DNA of 64,000 nucleotides from Elusimicrobiota bacterium. GTDB lineage: Bacteria > Elusimicrobiota > Elusimicrobia > UBA1565. Below the pieces are notes generated by a model. It saw nothing but the letters and a program-made list of their open reading frames with translations, had not been told where the DNA came from and ran no database searches. The position numbers and the translations under genes were made by a program. Positions 1-7,846 of the stretch are shown piece after piece (position 1 is the stretch's first letter; the number at the start of each line of letters is the position of its first letter). The stretch is taken from contig JBAZVI010000001.1 of the NCBI GenBank assembly GCA_041660925.1, positions 1 through 64,000 on the forward strand, read 5' to 3'.

Positions 1-100
1 CCGCACAGCTCTCTCGGTGGCTTAACGCCTCGAGAGTATGCTGAGATTCATCTTAGGAACTCACAGCTGGCCGTGGCCTGAAAGGCGGGGAGACGTCGCC

Positions 101-1516
101 ATGACTCTCAACCTCCCTCTCCTTCCATTCCTTCTCATTACGGGCATCTCAAGTCCTGGCTTCGCACTCCATCCCGCAAGCGAAGAATCCCGGGCAGAGA
201 TTTCACGATTCATTTCCGACGCTAAGGAAAAACAAGCCGATATCGCCACAACCGAGGCCAAGCAGAAACGCGCAGAATTTAAGGGAGATCGTGAGGATAT
301 TCGTTTTTACAATGAGCAAATCAAGGAACTCGAACGTGAAAAGAAGTTGCTTTACCAAAAAGCCCTTCGAAAGACACTCGTCGCCTACGATATCGTCGAA
401 TCCCAAGATGACGGGCGCCCTTTCATGCCGCGCATGAAAGAAAATCTATTCGACCCCTTGGGGTCCCCCCGCCAATGGGTCCCTGTATTCTGGGATAGAG
501 GGGTTCCCTATATCATCTATCTGCAAAATGGGAAACGGATGACCAGAGAAATACCCAATTCGGCAATCGGCATGACTACGGGGATAGGATTAACGTTGAT
601 ACCCGCGGATGCATTCCGTAGTCCCGACCGACTCGCGATGCTCCTGCTCCATGAAAGGCAACATTTTGATCTTTTCGGGGAAAGAGGCGCCGGAGACGCG
701 AAGACCCAACTGGAGTTGGAGGGGATGGTACTGTCTCGTGTCCGTGCGAACCTATCCAAATTGAGTGATGATGAGCGTGTTCGCAATGAACTTTTTTCGG
801 TTCAAGACGATCAAGAACGCACTTACAACACGAAAAAAGCGAAGTTTGGCTCCATGCTGTCACGCCTCTCCAACAACGTCGCGCGGAATCTCAAAGGATT
901 CGGAGTGACGGCACCGGAAGACCTAGAGCCCGGCTACGCCTCTGAAATCCCCTCCGAAGAGGCTCTCGCCATTATTCAGGATGCCGACAGACTCAACGAG
1001 CAACTCGATGTGGAAGCTGCTCAACGCGCGCGCGAGAAACGGAGAGAGTCCGAACATCGCGCTCCCGCGGAGACTTCAGAGGAGATGTCCCCCATTGAAA
1101 CGAGTCCTTCTCCGAACTTCCCGACCGTGACCCCTGCTCCCGCCCGAGGACTTGCGACGGACTCCGCGATATACTCCGACATCAAAGACCTGGCGGAAAG
1201 AGCCTGCTCTTCTCCCGAGAAGATAACCCAGGAGAGTCTGGATTCCATCTGGTGGTTCCCGCAGAAAGCGCCCTACCCCACATCGTTCGCGGATTCCCTA
1301 TCGGGCTGCGTGAAAGAGCTTTTCGACGCGATGCTGGATGCGAGCAACCGCCTTGCCTGGGGCCAGAAGCTCTCCGCCGCCTGGCTGCAAAAGAAAGCAT
1401 CCGAATCCATGACTCTCCCTGCCCAGGGAGAAGAGCCCTATGTGGAACCCGTAGGAAAGACGCCCCCCGGATACAACCCCTGTATCGAACCCGGTAACAC
1501 CTGCCTGAAGCGCTGA
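101..1516 (+). CDS. Secreted HExxH-motif protein, putative metalloprotease
   Basis: The 471-residue product starts with a Sec-type signal peptide (hydrophobic stretch about residues 4-22, Ala/Leu-rich). I chose this ATG because an in-frame ATG at 38 would bury the signal behind 21 polar residues, and a purine-rich ggggag lies upstream of 101. After a charged helical region (about 25-95) comes a central domain with LLLHERQHFD, an HExxH zinc-binding motif at about H184-H188, which is the main reason to suspect a metallopeptidase. The C-terminal third is Pro/Glu-rich and then forms a small Cys-containing domain. I do not recognise a named family. Codon use is clearly more A/T-rich than in the neighbours, suggesting a different history. 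Proteolytic function is inference from the motif only. Confidence 0.7.
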   Translation: MTLNLPLLPFLLITGISSPGFALHPASEESRAEISRFISDAKEKQADIATTEAKQKRAEFKGDREDIRFYNEQIKELEREKKLLYQKALRKTLVAYDIVESQDDGRPFMPRMKENLFDPLGSPRQWVPVFWDRGVPYIIYLQNGKRMTREIPNSAIGMTTGIGLTLIPADAFRSPDRLAMLLLHERQHFDLFGERGAGDAKTQLELEGMVLSRVRANLSKLSDDERVRNELFSVQDDQERTYNTKKAKFGSMLSRLSNNVARNLKGFGVTAPEDLEPGYASEIPSEEALAIIQDADRLNEQLDVEAAQRAREKRRESEHRAPAETSEEMSPIETSPSPNFPTVTPAPARGLATDSAIYSDIKDLAERACSSPEKITQESLDSIWWFPQKAPYPTSFADSLSGCVKELFDAMLDASNRLAWGQKLSAAWLQKKASESMTLPAQGEEPYVEPVGKTPPGYNPCIEPGNTCLKR

Positions 1517-1533
1517 CCTGACAAACCGCGGGG

Positions 1534-1558
1534 CGAGGGCCGGCTATGCCGGCCCTCG
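1534..1558. terminator. Bidirectional hairpin terminator between convergent genes
   Basis: A perfect 11-bp stem (CGAGGGCCGGC / GCCGGCCCTCG) with a TAT loop lies between the stop of the plus-strand HExxH gene and the stop of the minus-strand nitroreductase. There is no long U tract, so the terminator role rests on position and stem stability. Confidence 0.55.
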
Positions 1559-1569
1559 GCTGTTCCCGC

Positions 1570-2193
1570 TCAGAGCTTCGCGCCGTCGTGGAAGGCCAGC
1601 ACCTCGTCGACCGGCAGGCGCGGCTTCTGCGGCCAGTTGCCGGGCGCGGCGTAGCCCACCGGCAGCATCAGCACCGGGATAAGGCGCTCCGGGATCTTGA
1701 ACTCCTTCTTCACCGCGTCGGGGTCGAAGCCGATCATCGGCCCCGCGACCAGGCCCTTCGCCTCCGCGGCCAGCATGAGCGTCATCGCGGCGAAGGCGCC
1801 GGAGCGGATGGCCTCATCGCGCTGGGCCCGGGGGTCGGCGTACATCCCCGCCGCCATCCCCGACAGTCCCTGCACGGCCTTGGCGTCCATGAGCCCGGCC
1901 TTCACCGAGCCTTCCAATGCGTGCGCGAGGTTCTCATGCGCGCGGGGGTCGCCCAGCACGACGAAGACGACGGGCGCGTCGGCGACCTTCTGCTGGTTGT
2001 AGGCGAGCCCCTTGAGCTTCTCGCGGTCCTCCTTGCGGGTCACCGCGAGGAAGCGCCAGTGCTGGATGTTGAACGACGACGGGGCGCGCGTCGCGAGCTC
2101 CACGAGCTCGCGGACCTGCGCCTCGGAGAGAGGCCGCGCCGGGTCGAACTTGTTGGCCGAGGCGCGCTTGCGGATGGCTTCCAGGACGTCCAT
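1570..2193 (-). CDS. Nitroreductase family FMN oxidoreductase
   Basis: The 207-residue protein has the nitroreductase/NADH-oxidase fold signature: an N-terminal RKRASANKFDP segment (FMN phosphate contacts), APSSFNIQHWRF near residues 32-43, and a C-terminal GF(D)PD helix followed by the hydrophobic strand LIPVLMLPVGY. Such enzymes reduce nitroaromatics, quinones or other electrophiles with NAD(P)H in the cytoplasm. The start is set by an AAGGAGGAG Shine-Dalgarno just upstream of the ATG; a longer reading frame begins in proline/arginine-rich sequence and is unlikely. It follows a MarR-type regulator on the same strand, the usual arrangement for an electrophile- or quinone-inducible detoxification gene. 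The substrate is unknown. Confidence 0.85.
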   Translation of the reverse strand: MDVLEAIRKRASANKFDPARPLSEAQVRELVELATRAPSSFNIQHWRFLAVTRKEDREKLKGLAYNQQKVADAPVVFVVLGDPRAHENLAHALEGSVKAGLMDAKAVQGLSGMAAGMYADPRAQRDEAIRSGAFAAMTLMLAAEAKGLVAGPMIGFDPDAVKKEFKIPERLIPVLMLPVGYAAPGNWPQKPRLPVDEVLAFHDGAKL

Positions 2194-2311
2194 GACTCCT
2201 CCTTGGGCCGGGAGATCCGTACCGAACCGGATTTCCCGGCGCTGTTTGCTTAAACCGTACGGGTCCGCTGCCCGAGGACCTCGAGAACCCCCGCGAATCC
2301 CCTCTGGGGAT

Positions 2312-2764
2312 TCACGCCCTCCTCCCGCAGCCAAGACAGCGGCAGAGCCGCCGCAGCTCGTCCTGCTCGCCCTTCGAAAGGACCGCGAACTCCGCGGCGA
2401 CGGCCTTCGCGTGCGCCTTGAAGAGGCGCGCGATGAGCGCGCGTCCCTTCGCGGTGAGATGGACGACGGCCTTGCGGCGGTCCTCGCCGCCGCGGCGCCG
2501 CTCGGCGAGGCCGTGCTTCTCCAGGTTGTCGAGGACGAAGGTGATGTTCCCGCCGCTCTTGAGGAGCTTCGCGGCGAGCTCGTTCTGGCACATCGGCCCC
2601 AGGTGCAGGAGCGCCTCGAGGACCCCGAACTGGGTCACGGTGAGGCCCGAGGAAGCCAGGCGCGCGTGGGTCCGGGCGACGACGCTCTCGGAGGCGCGCA
2701 CGAGGTTGATGTAGGCGCTCAGGGCCCGGGTCTCACCCTCGCCGCCGGCGTAGTGGGTCGGCAT
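2312..2764 (-). CDS. MarR family transcriptional regulator
   Basis: The 150-residue protein has the MarR winged-helix layout: an N-terminal dimerisation helix (about 10-40), a helix-turn-helix around CQNELAAKLLKSGGNITFVLDNLEKHGL (about 58-86), a wing with the typical RRGGEDRRKAVVHLT, and a C-terminal dimer helix. It probably represses the nitroreductase gene downstream (about 120 nt away) and itself, releasing DNA when it meets an electrophile, oxidant or aromatic ligand. There are Cys residues near the C-terminus (CRCLGC), which could make it redox-responsive, but that is inference. A palindromic operator lies immediately upstream of its start codon. Confidence 0.88.
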   Translation of the reverse strand: MPTHYAGGEGETRALSAYINLVRASESVVARTHARLASSGLTVTQFGVLEALLHLGPMCQNELAAKLLKSGGNITFVLDNLEKHGLAERRRGGEDRRKAVVHLTAKGRALIARLFKAHAKAVAAEFAVLSKGEQDELRRLCRCLGCGRRA

Positions 2765-2766
2765 CG

Positions 2767-2793
2767 TTTAATCTCCAATCGTTTGATATTAAA
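2767..2793. promoter_or_regulatory. Palindromic operator of the MarR regulator
   Basis: A 27-bp imperfect palindrome with outer arms TTTAAT / ATTAAA and inner half-sites TCnAA / TTnGA is centred at 2780. It starts 3 nt upstream of the marR start codon and is an A/T-rich island in GC-rich DNA. Size and symmetry fit a MarR dimer site, so autoregulation is likely. Confidence 0.65.
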
Positions 2794-2874
2794 GTATATC
2801 CCCGGCTCCGCCTTTTGTCAACCCCCCGCGCCCGACCCGACGGGTTGCGCCACCCCCCTCCGATTCCCTACCCT

Positions 2875-3540
2875 ATGTCCGTGAAGCTCCTTCCCGCCCT
2901 GCTCTTGAGCGCCCTGTTCGCCGCCCCCGCGGCGGCGGCGCCCGCGCGCGCGGACGCCCCCTGCACGCCGGAGTGCCGCAGTTGGGCGGAGCTCGTCTCC
3001 GTCTTCAATGAAGGGACCGACTGGAGCGTGAGCGTGGAGGACCGCCGCTCCTCCTTCACCGTCTTCGCCCCCCACGGGGGCGCGCTGGAGCCGGGCACCT
3101 CCGAGCTCGCGCGCGTCCTGGCGGGCGGGGATTGGAACCTCTACCTCTTCGAGTCCCTGCGGCAGGGCCGCTCGCGCCGCATCCACCTGACTTCGGCGAA
3201 GTACGACGAGCCGCGCGCGCTGGAGCTGGCCGCTCGCAGCCGGCGCGCCGTCTCCGTGCACGGCAGCCGCGACGCCGGCGAGAAGGCCTGCCTCGGCGGC
3301 TCCTCCGCGGCCCTGCGGGAGCGTGCGGCGATGGGATTGCGGGCGGCCGGCTTCGAGGTCGAGGAGCCCTGCCGGCGCCTGCCGGGGAAGACCCCCGCGA
3401 ACCTCGTCAACCGCGCCCGCGAGGGCGGCCTCCAGCTCGAGCTGCCCCGACTCCTCCTTGAGCGCCTGGCAAAAGACGCGGCGGCGCGGGAGAAGTTCCG
3501 CGCCGCCGTGCGTTCCGCCCTGACGGACCCCGCGCCTTGA
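2875..3540 (+). CDS. Exported poly-gamma-glutamate hydrolase family protein
   Basis: The 221-residue protein begins with a signal peptide (about 1-27, Leu/Ala-rich ending AAAAPA). The rest matches the zinc-dependent PghP/gamma-PGA hydrolase family: APHGG(A)LEPGTSEL at about residues 65-78 (His67 and Glu72 as likely metal ligands), HLTSAKYDEPRAL near 104-116, SVHGSRD with His129, and NRAREGGLQLELP near the end. The family cleaves gamma-glutamyl bonds, as known from phage and Bacillus enzymes. Here an exported, chromosomal copy could trim gamma-linked glutamate polymers or peptides outside the cytoplasm. The ATG at 2875 is preferred because it exposes the signal peptide. The substrate in this organism is unknown. 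Confidence 0.75.
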   Translation: MSVKLLPALLLSALFAAPAAAAPARADAPCTPECRSWAELVSVFNEGTDWSVSVEDRRSSFTVFAPHGGALEPGTSELARVLAGGDWNLYLFESLRQGRSRRIHLTSAKYDEPRALELAARSRRAVSVHGSRDAGEKACLGGSSAALRERAAMGLRAAGFEVEEPCRRLPGKTPANLVNRAREGGLQLELPRLLLERLAKDAAAREKFRAAVRSALTDPAP

Positions 3541-3568
3541 CCGGGACTCCTGGGTAGGACCCGAAAAA

Positions 3569-3596
3569 GAGAAGGCCCGCCGAAGCGGGCCTTCTT
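3569..3596. terminator. Strong bidirectional intrinsic terminator
   Basis: A 10-bp perfect stem GAAGGCCCGC / GCGGGCCTTC with CGAA tetraloop is flanked by A-rich sequence upstream and TTCTT downstream. It lies between the convergent PGA-hydrolase-like gene and pckA. Confidence 0.75.
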
Positions 3597-3654
3597 CTTA
3601 ACGCCAGTTCCCCCCACCCTGCCCTCCCCCGTGGGGGGAGGCAGTAGGGAAAAA

Positions 3655-5301
3655 CTACACCTTAGGGCCTGCCCTTATAACGTCCGGCGTGCACTTGTCC
3701 TGGAACTTCTTGAAGTTCTCCGCGAACTTGACCGCGAGCGCCTTGTACTTGCGCATGTACTCGTCCTTGTCCTTCCAGGACGCGGACGGGTCGAGGACCC
3801 CGGCCGGGATCCCGTCGCAGGTCTGCGGCACCTGGAAGCCGAAGACGGGGTCCGTGGTGCACGGGACCTTCGCGAGCTTCCCCGAGAGCGCCGCGTTGAG
3901 CAGCGTGCGGGTGTGGGCGATGCTGATGCGCTTGCCCGTACCGAAGGCGCCGCCGATCCAGCCCGTGTTGAGGAGCCAGCAGGTCGCGCCGTGCGCGGCG
4001 ATGTTCTTCTTCAGCATGTCCGCGTAGACCGCCGGATGGTGCACCATGAAAGGCGCGCCGAAGCAGGTGCTGAAGGTCGGCAGGGGGTCCTTGCCCGTGC
4101 CGGCCTCCGTGCCGGCGACCTTCGAGGTGTAGCCGGAGAGGAACTGATAGAGCGCCTGGTCCGGGCTCAGCTTCGAGATGGGCGGCAGCACGCCCCAGGC
4201 GTCGCAGGTGAGGAAGACCACGTTCTTCGGGTGCCCGCCGCGCTTCTCCGGCACCGAGTTGCCGATGGCCGCGAGCGGGTAGGACGCCCGGGTGTTCTCG
4301 GTCTTGGAGTCGTCGTCGAGGTCCGGGACGCGCGAGGCGGGGTCGATGACCACGTTCTCGAGCACCGTGCCGAAGGCGTGGGACGCGGCGTGGATCTCCG
4401 GCTCGGCCTTGGGCGAGAGCCGGATGACCTTCGCGTAGCAGCCGTCCTCGAAGTTGAAGACGCCGCTCCCGCTCCAGCCGTGCTCGTCGTCGCCGATGAG
4501 CCGTCGCAGGGGGTCGGCCGAGAGCGTGGTCTTCCCCGTGCCCGAGAGCCCGAAGAAGATGGCCGCGTCGCCGTCCTTCCCCACGTTGGCCGAGCAGTGC
4601 ATGGGGAAGACGTCCTTGAGCGGCAGCAGGTAGTTGAGGATGGTGAACACCGATTTCTTGATCTCGCCGGCGTAGGCGGTGTCGCCGATGATGCAGACGC
4701 GCTTCTGGAAGTTCAGGAGGATGAAGGTCTCCGAGGGCGTCCCGTCGCGCTTGGGGTCCGCCTTCACCGAGGGCGCGCTGATGACCGTGAACTCCGGCTT
4801 GTGGCGCCGGTGCTCGGCGAGAGTCGCCGGCTTGATGAACATGTTGCGAGCGAAGTGGCTGTGCCAGGCCTTCTCCGTGATGATGCGCACCGGGAGGCGG
4901 TACTCGGGGTCGGCGCCGGCCCAGCAGTCCTGGACGAAGAGGTCCTTGCCGCGGAAGGACTCGGCGAGGCGGCGGTAGACCGTCTCGAAGCGGGCGGCCT
5001 CGATGGGCCGGTTGTACTGTCCCCACCAGACGTTCTTCTCGGAGGTGGACTCCTGGACGATGAACTTGTCGTTGGCCGAGCGGGCGGTGTGGCGGCCGGT
5101 GTCGGCGACGAAGGCGCCTCCGCGCGAGAGCTTCCCCTCGCGGCGATGCAGGGCCTCCTCGACGAGGGCCTCGGTCGGGAGGTTCCAATAGACCTTCCGC
5201 GCGCCCTCGATGCCGTGGAGCTCGAGCCCGTGGTCGCTCTTGAGCGCCTCGGCCTCGGCCTCCGCGGGGGTCCGGCTCACGGGTTCCAATGTCGTGTTCA
5301 T
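3655..5301 (-). CDS. pckA: Phosphoenolpyruvate carboxykinase (ATP)
   Basis: The 548-residue protein is a full-length ATP-type PEPCK: oxaloacetate + ATP gives PEP + CO2 + ADP, the entry step of gluconeogenesis (or the reverse in some anaerobes). The P-loop GLSGTGKTT is at about residue 250, followed by LIGDDEHGWSG, and the C-terminal NTGWIGGAFGTGKRISIAHTR is diagnostic. The start ATG overlaps the stop of the upstream glycosyltransferase gene by 4 nt (ATGA), so it is probably translated by coupling from a three-gene operon. The product is cytoplasmic. Its pairing with envelope glycan genes is odd for a central-metabolism enzyme and may simply reflect readthrough. Confidence 0.97.
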   Translation of the reverse strand: MNTTLEPVSRTPAEAEAEALKSDHGLELHGIEGARKVYWNLPTEALVEEALHRREGKLSRGGAFVADTGRHTARSANDKFIVQESTSEKNVWWGQYNRPIEAARFETVYRRLAESFRGKDLFVQDCWAGADPEYRLPVRIITEKAWHSHFARNMFIKPATLAEHRRHKPEFTVISAPSVKADPKRDGTPSETFILLNFQKRVCIIGDTAYAGEIKKSVFTILNYLLPLKDVFPMHCSANVGKDGDAAIFFGLSGTGKTTLSADPLRRLIGDDEHGWSGSGVFNFEDGCYAKVIRLSPKAEPEIHAASHAFGTVLENVVIDPASRVPDLDDDSKTENTRASYPLAAIGNSVPEKRGGHPKNVVFLTCDAWGVLPPISKLSPDQALYQFLSGYTSKVAGTEAGTGKDPLPTFSTCFGAPFMVHHPAVYADMLKKNIAAHGATCWLLNTGWIGGAFGTGKRISIAHTRTLLNAALSGKLAKVPCTTDPVFGFQVPQTCDGIPAGVLDPSASWKDKDEYMRKYKALAVKFAENFKKFQDKCTPDVIRAGPKV

Positions 5302-6818
5302 TTCCTCATCCTGGGGTTCTTCCCCTTTCCCCGCGCGGCGGCGCGCGCGGAGACCTTCTTCTCCTCGAGCCGGAAGACGACCATCCCGTCCCCGTCGTGC
5401 ACGACCGGCCAGCGCGCGTAGACGCGCTTCGCGATCGGGTCGGTCGCGTCCGCGAAGACCCCGGTCTTCTCCGTCAGGAGGTACTTCGCTCCCTGCCCTC
5501 GGCGCTCCTCGATCTGCGCGAGCGTGTCCTTCTCCCCGTACTGGCGGAAGTCCCAGCCCCAGCCGCGCCGGTGGATCTTGTAGAGGAACACCGAGCCGGT
5601 GCGGTCGTTGGTGACGAAGAGGTCCTCGCGCGCGCTGAAGCCGTCGACGACCTTCTCCGCCTGCAGGAGGAACGGGTAGCTGAGCTTGTACCAGTGGTGG
5701 ATGCGCAGGGTCGCGTGCACGGGGATGGAGAGCACGAGCACGGCGAGCGCGGCCCAGGCCCAGCCCCGCATGTCCCGCCGGACCGCCGAGGCGCGCTCGC
5801 GCAGCAGGCGCAGACCCTCGCCCATGAAGGCGGCGTTCACGGGCACCAGAGGGAGCGAGGTGTACTCGTGGCTGAAGGTGTAGCGGCCGCCGGCGATGAG
5901 GTGCGCGCAGATCGCGCCGAACCAGACCGCGAAGAAGACCATCTTCTTGCGGAAGACGACCTCGCGCAAGCCGAAGAACATGAGCAGCAGGCCGCCGTAG
6001 GTCGCCGCGAGCTCGGGGAAGCGCGAGACGAACTGGAACTGCACGAAGTAGGGAAGATGCTTGTAGTCGAGGAGCGCGAGGAACTCCCCCTGGTGGGCGG
6101 GGACGACGTAGGCCCCGCCGGCGGCATGGTGGTACCAGCCGTAGACGCCCAGCCCGATGAGCGGGAAGGAGAGCAGGACCCCCGCGTCGCGCAGGGCCAT
6201 CTTCCCGAGCTTCTGCCAGGCCAGATAGGCCATGGGGATGAGCATGAAGACGTAGGGAAGCTTGTGCGAGATGGCGAAGAAGGCGAAGAAGACGGCCGCG
6301 AGCCAGTCGCCCGGAGGGCGGTCCGGGGTCAGCGAGCGCTCCCAGTGGTCGAAGGCGGCGACCGTCGAGAGCAGCGCGAGCGCCTCGGGCTGCACGGTGC
6401 GTCCGAAGTAGATCTCGAGCGGGATGAACGAGAAGAGCACTCCGGAATAGAAGGCGGCCTCGCGCCCGAGCTTCTCCTCGAGGAAGCGGAAGAGGTAGAC
6501 CCCGGTCAGCGCCGAGAACAGGACCGCGAGGAGGCGGCCCCAGAGCTCGCCGAGGAAGAACGGCCAGAGGACGCCGATGAGGAACATGTAGAGCGGGAAC
6601 TCGGTGGCGGCCCGGCCGTCGTAGGACCCCATCCAGTCGATGCGGGGATGGAAGAACTGGAGCTTGTGCTCGAAGTAGTTTCGGCCGATGGCCGCGGTGT
6701 TGCACTGGCGGTGGTAGTGGTAGTCGAGCACGGGCGCCGCGAGGCCCTTCAGGTGCATGAGCACGGAGACCAGGAGGATGACCGTCAGGCAGAAGCGGCG
6801 GCTGAGGTGGAAGTTCAT
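5298..6818 (-). CDS. GT39/ArnT-like membrane glycosyltransferase
   Basis: The 506-residue polytopic protein has about ten or more membrane helices. The acidic first periplasmic loop LDYHYHRQCNTAAIGRNYFE (about 32-50) resembles the catalytic Asp loop of GT-C glycosyltransferases (PMT/ArnT superfamily), and ATEFPLYMFL and RTVQPEALAL follow in the expected places. Such enzymes move a sugar from a polyprenyl-phosphate donor to protein or lipid on the outer face of the inner membrane. The C-terminal part is soluble. Both gene ends overlap neighbours by 4 nt, and a SAM methyltransferase lies upstream, so a surface-glycan role is plausible. Acceptor and sugar are unknown. Confidence 0.75.
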   Translation of the reverse strand: MNFHLSRRFCLTVILLVSVLMHLKGLAAPVLDYHYHRQCNTAAIGRNYFEHKLQFFHPRIDWMGSYDGRAATEFPLYMFLIGVLWPFFLGELWGRLLAVLFSALTGVYLFRFLEEKLGREAAFYSGVLFSFIPLEIYFGRTVQPEALALLSTVAAFDHWERSLTPDRPPGDWLAAVFFAFFAISHKLPYVFMLIPMAYLAWQKLGKMALRDAGVLLSFPLIGLGVYGWYHHAAGGAYVVPAHQGEFLALLDYKHLPYFVQFQFVSRFPELAATYGGLLLMFFGLREVVFRKKMVFFAVWFGAICAHLIAGGRYTFSHEYTSLPLVPVNAAFMGEGLRLLRERASAVRRDMRGWAWAALAVLVLSIPVHATLRIHHWYKLSYPFLLQAEKVVDGFSAREDLFVTNDRTGSVFLYKIHRRGWGWDFRQYGEKDTLAQIEERRGQGAKYLLTEKTGVFADATDPIAKRVYARWPVVHDGDGMVVFRLEEKKVSARAAARGKGKNPRMRK

Positions 6819-7846
6819 TCGTGTTCCTTGATGGCGTAGAGCTCGATGGTGCCCCCGGTGCGCGCGGCCGTCTCCCAGAGCGTCAGGGCGAGCACGAGCG
6901 GGACGAGGACGGGCAGCAGCAGCAGGGTCCCCAGAGCCTGGAACGGATGGTGGCGGATGCGGCGCGAGCGGGCGCCGCGGCTCTTCAGGAGGTCGTAGAG
7001 GAAGTTGTGCTCGAAGCCCAGCGCGTCGAAGAGGCTCTGGAGCCAGCCGTAGGGGTTCTGCTCGAAGCTGAAATGGTCGAGCTGCACCACGCGGAAGCCG
7101 TAGCGCTGGAGCACGGCCTCCAGCGAGCGGGCCCCGAAATGGTAGTAGTGGCGCGGGACGTCGAGGTGGAACCAGCGCCGGCCGAACGCGCGCGACTGCG
7201 CGCTCTCGAAGTTCGGGACCGCGACGGCCAGCAGGCCGCCGGTCTTCAGGAGCTCCCGGGCGCGGGCGACGGCCTCGAAAGGGTCGGGCATGTGCTCGAG
7301 CGAGTGCCAGAACACCACCGCGTGGTAGCGGTCCTTCTCGTGCGGGGACTGGAGGAAGTCCCCGGTGCTGACCTCGAGGCCGAGGACGCTGCGCGCGTGC
7401 CAGGCGGCCGTCTCGGAGTACTCGGTGCCGTGCGCCTCGTAGCCGAGGTCCTTGAGGTAGCGCAGGATGAATCCGCGCCCGCAGCCCACGTCGAGCACCG
7501 GCCCCCGCGGCACGCGGTTGTAGAGCACGGAGGCCCGGCGGCGGCGGAAGAGGCGGGTGAGGGCCTCGAAGACGGGGTTGAAGCGGACGTTCTCGCGGCC
7601 GTAGTAGACCTCGGGGTACCAGCGCCCGATCTCGGGGCCGGGCACGACCGGCCAGGTCCGGCCCAGGCCGCAGTCCGGGCAGCGCAGGACGGAGAAGCCC
7701 TCCTCGATGCTGTCGAAGGCCTTCGCGACGCGCCCTCCCCCGCAGCAGGGGCAGCGCGGAGGCGCCTGGTCCTGGCCGCTCTTGTGGGGCTCGAAGCGCG
7801 AGGGGGGCGGGTTCACCGCCAAGATGATATAAAGTATCGTATCCAT
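6815..7846 (-). CDS. Class I SAM-dependent methyltransferase with N-terminal zinc ribbon and membrane tail
   Basis: The product of about 343 residues has an N-terminal zinc-ribbon pair (CPCC...CPDC, about 32-65) and a class I methyltransferase core with motif I VLDVGCGRG, then WHSLEHMPDP and GGLLAVAVPNFES. Near the C-terminus is a hydrophobic segment LGTLLLLPVLVPLVLALTLW that could anchor it to the inner membrane. Proteins of this shape (Methyltransf_23 with zinc finger) are common in polysaccharide and glycolipid loci. The ATG at 7846 directly abuts the ATG of the divergent adenine deaminase; TTG at 7822 or GTG at 7816 would also begin before the zinc ribbon. The gene overlaps the downstream glycosyltransferase by 4 nt. 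Confidence 0.8.
   Translation of the reverse strand: MDTILYIILAVNPPPSRFEPHKSGQDQAPPRCPCCGGGRVAKAFDSIEEGFSVLRCPDCGLGRTWPVVPGPEIGRWYPEVYYGRENVRFNPVFEALTRLFRRRRASVLYNRVPRGPVLDVGCGRGFILRYLKDLGYEAHGTEYSETAAWHARSVLGLEVSTGDFLQSPHEKDRYHAVVFWHSLEHMPDPFEAVARARELLKTGGLLAVAVPNFESAQSRAFGRRWFHLDVPRHYYHFGARSLEAVLQRYGFRVVQLDHFSFEQNPYGWLQSLFDALGFEHNFLYDLLKSRGARSRRIRHHPFQALGTLLLLPVLVPLVLALTLWETAARTGGTIELYAIKEHE
7824..7846. promoter_or_regulatory. A/T-rich island at abutting divergent starts
   Basis: About 23 bp of A/T-rich DNA in a GC-rich setting contains TATAAA and AAAGTAT on the plus strand and TATATC-like sequence on the minus strand. It sits just before the adenine deaminase ATG and, on the other strand, inside the first codons of the annotated methyltransferase. 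It probably supplies -10 elements for both directions. Confidence 0.45.

Noticed and set aside
3655..6705. Possible glycosyltransferase-pckA fusion in one frame
   Set aside because: The pckA frame stays open upstream by chance. The real glycosyltransferase uses another frame with proper membrane helices, and ATGA overlap marks a separate pckA start.
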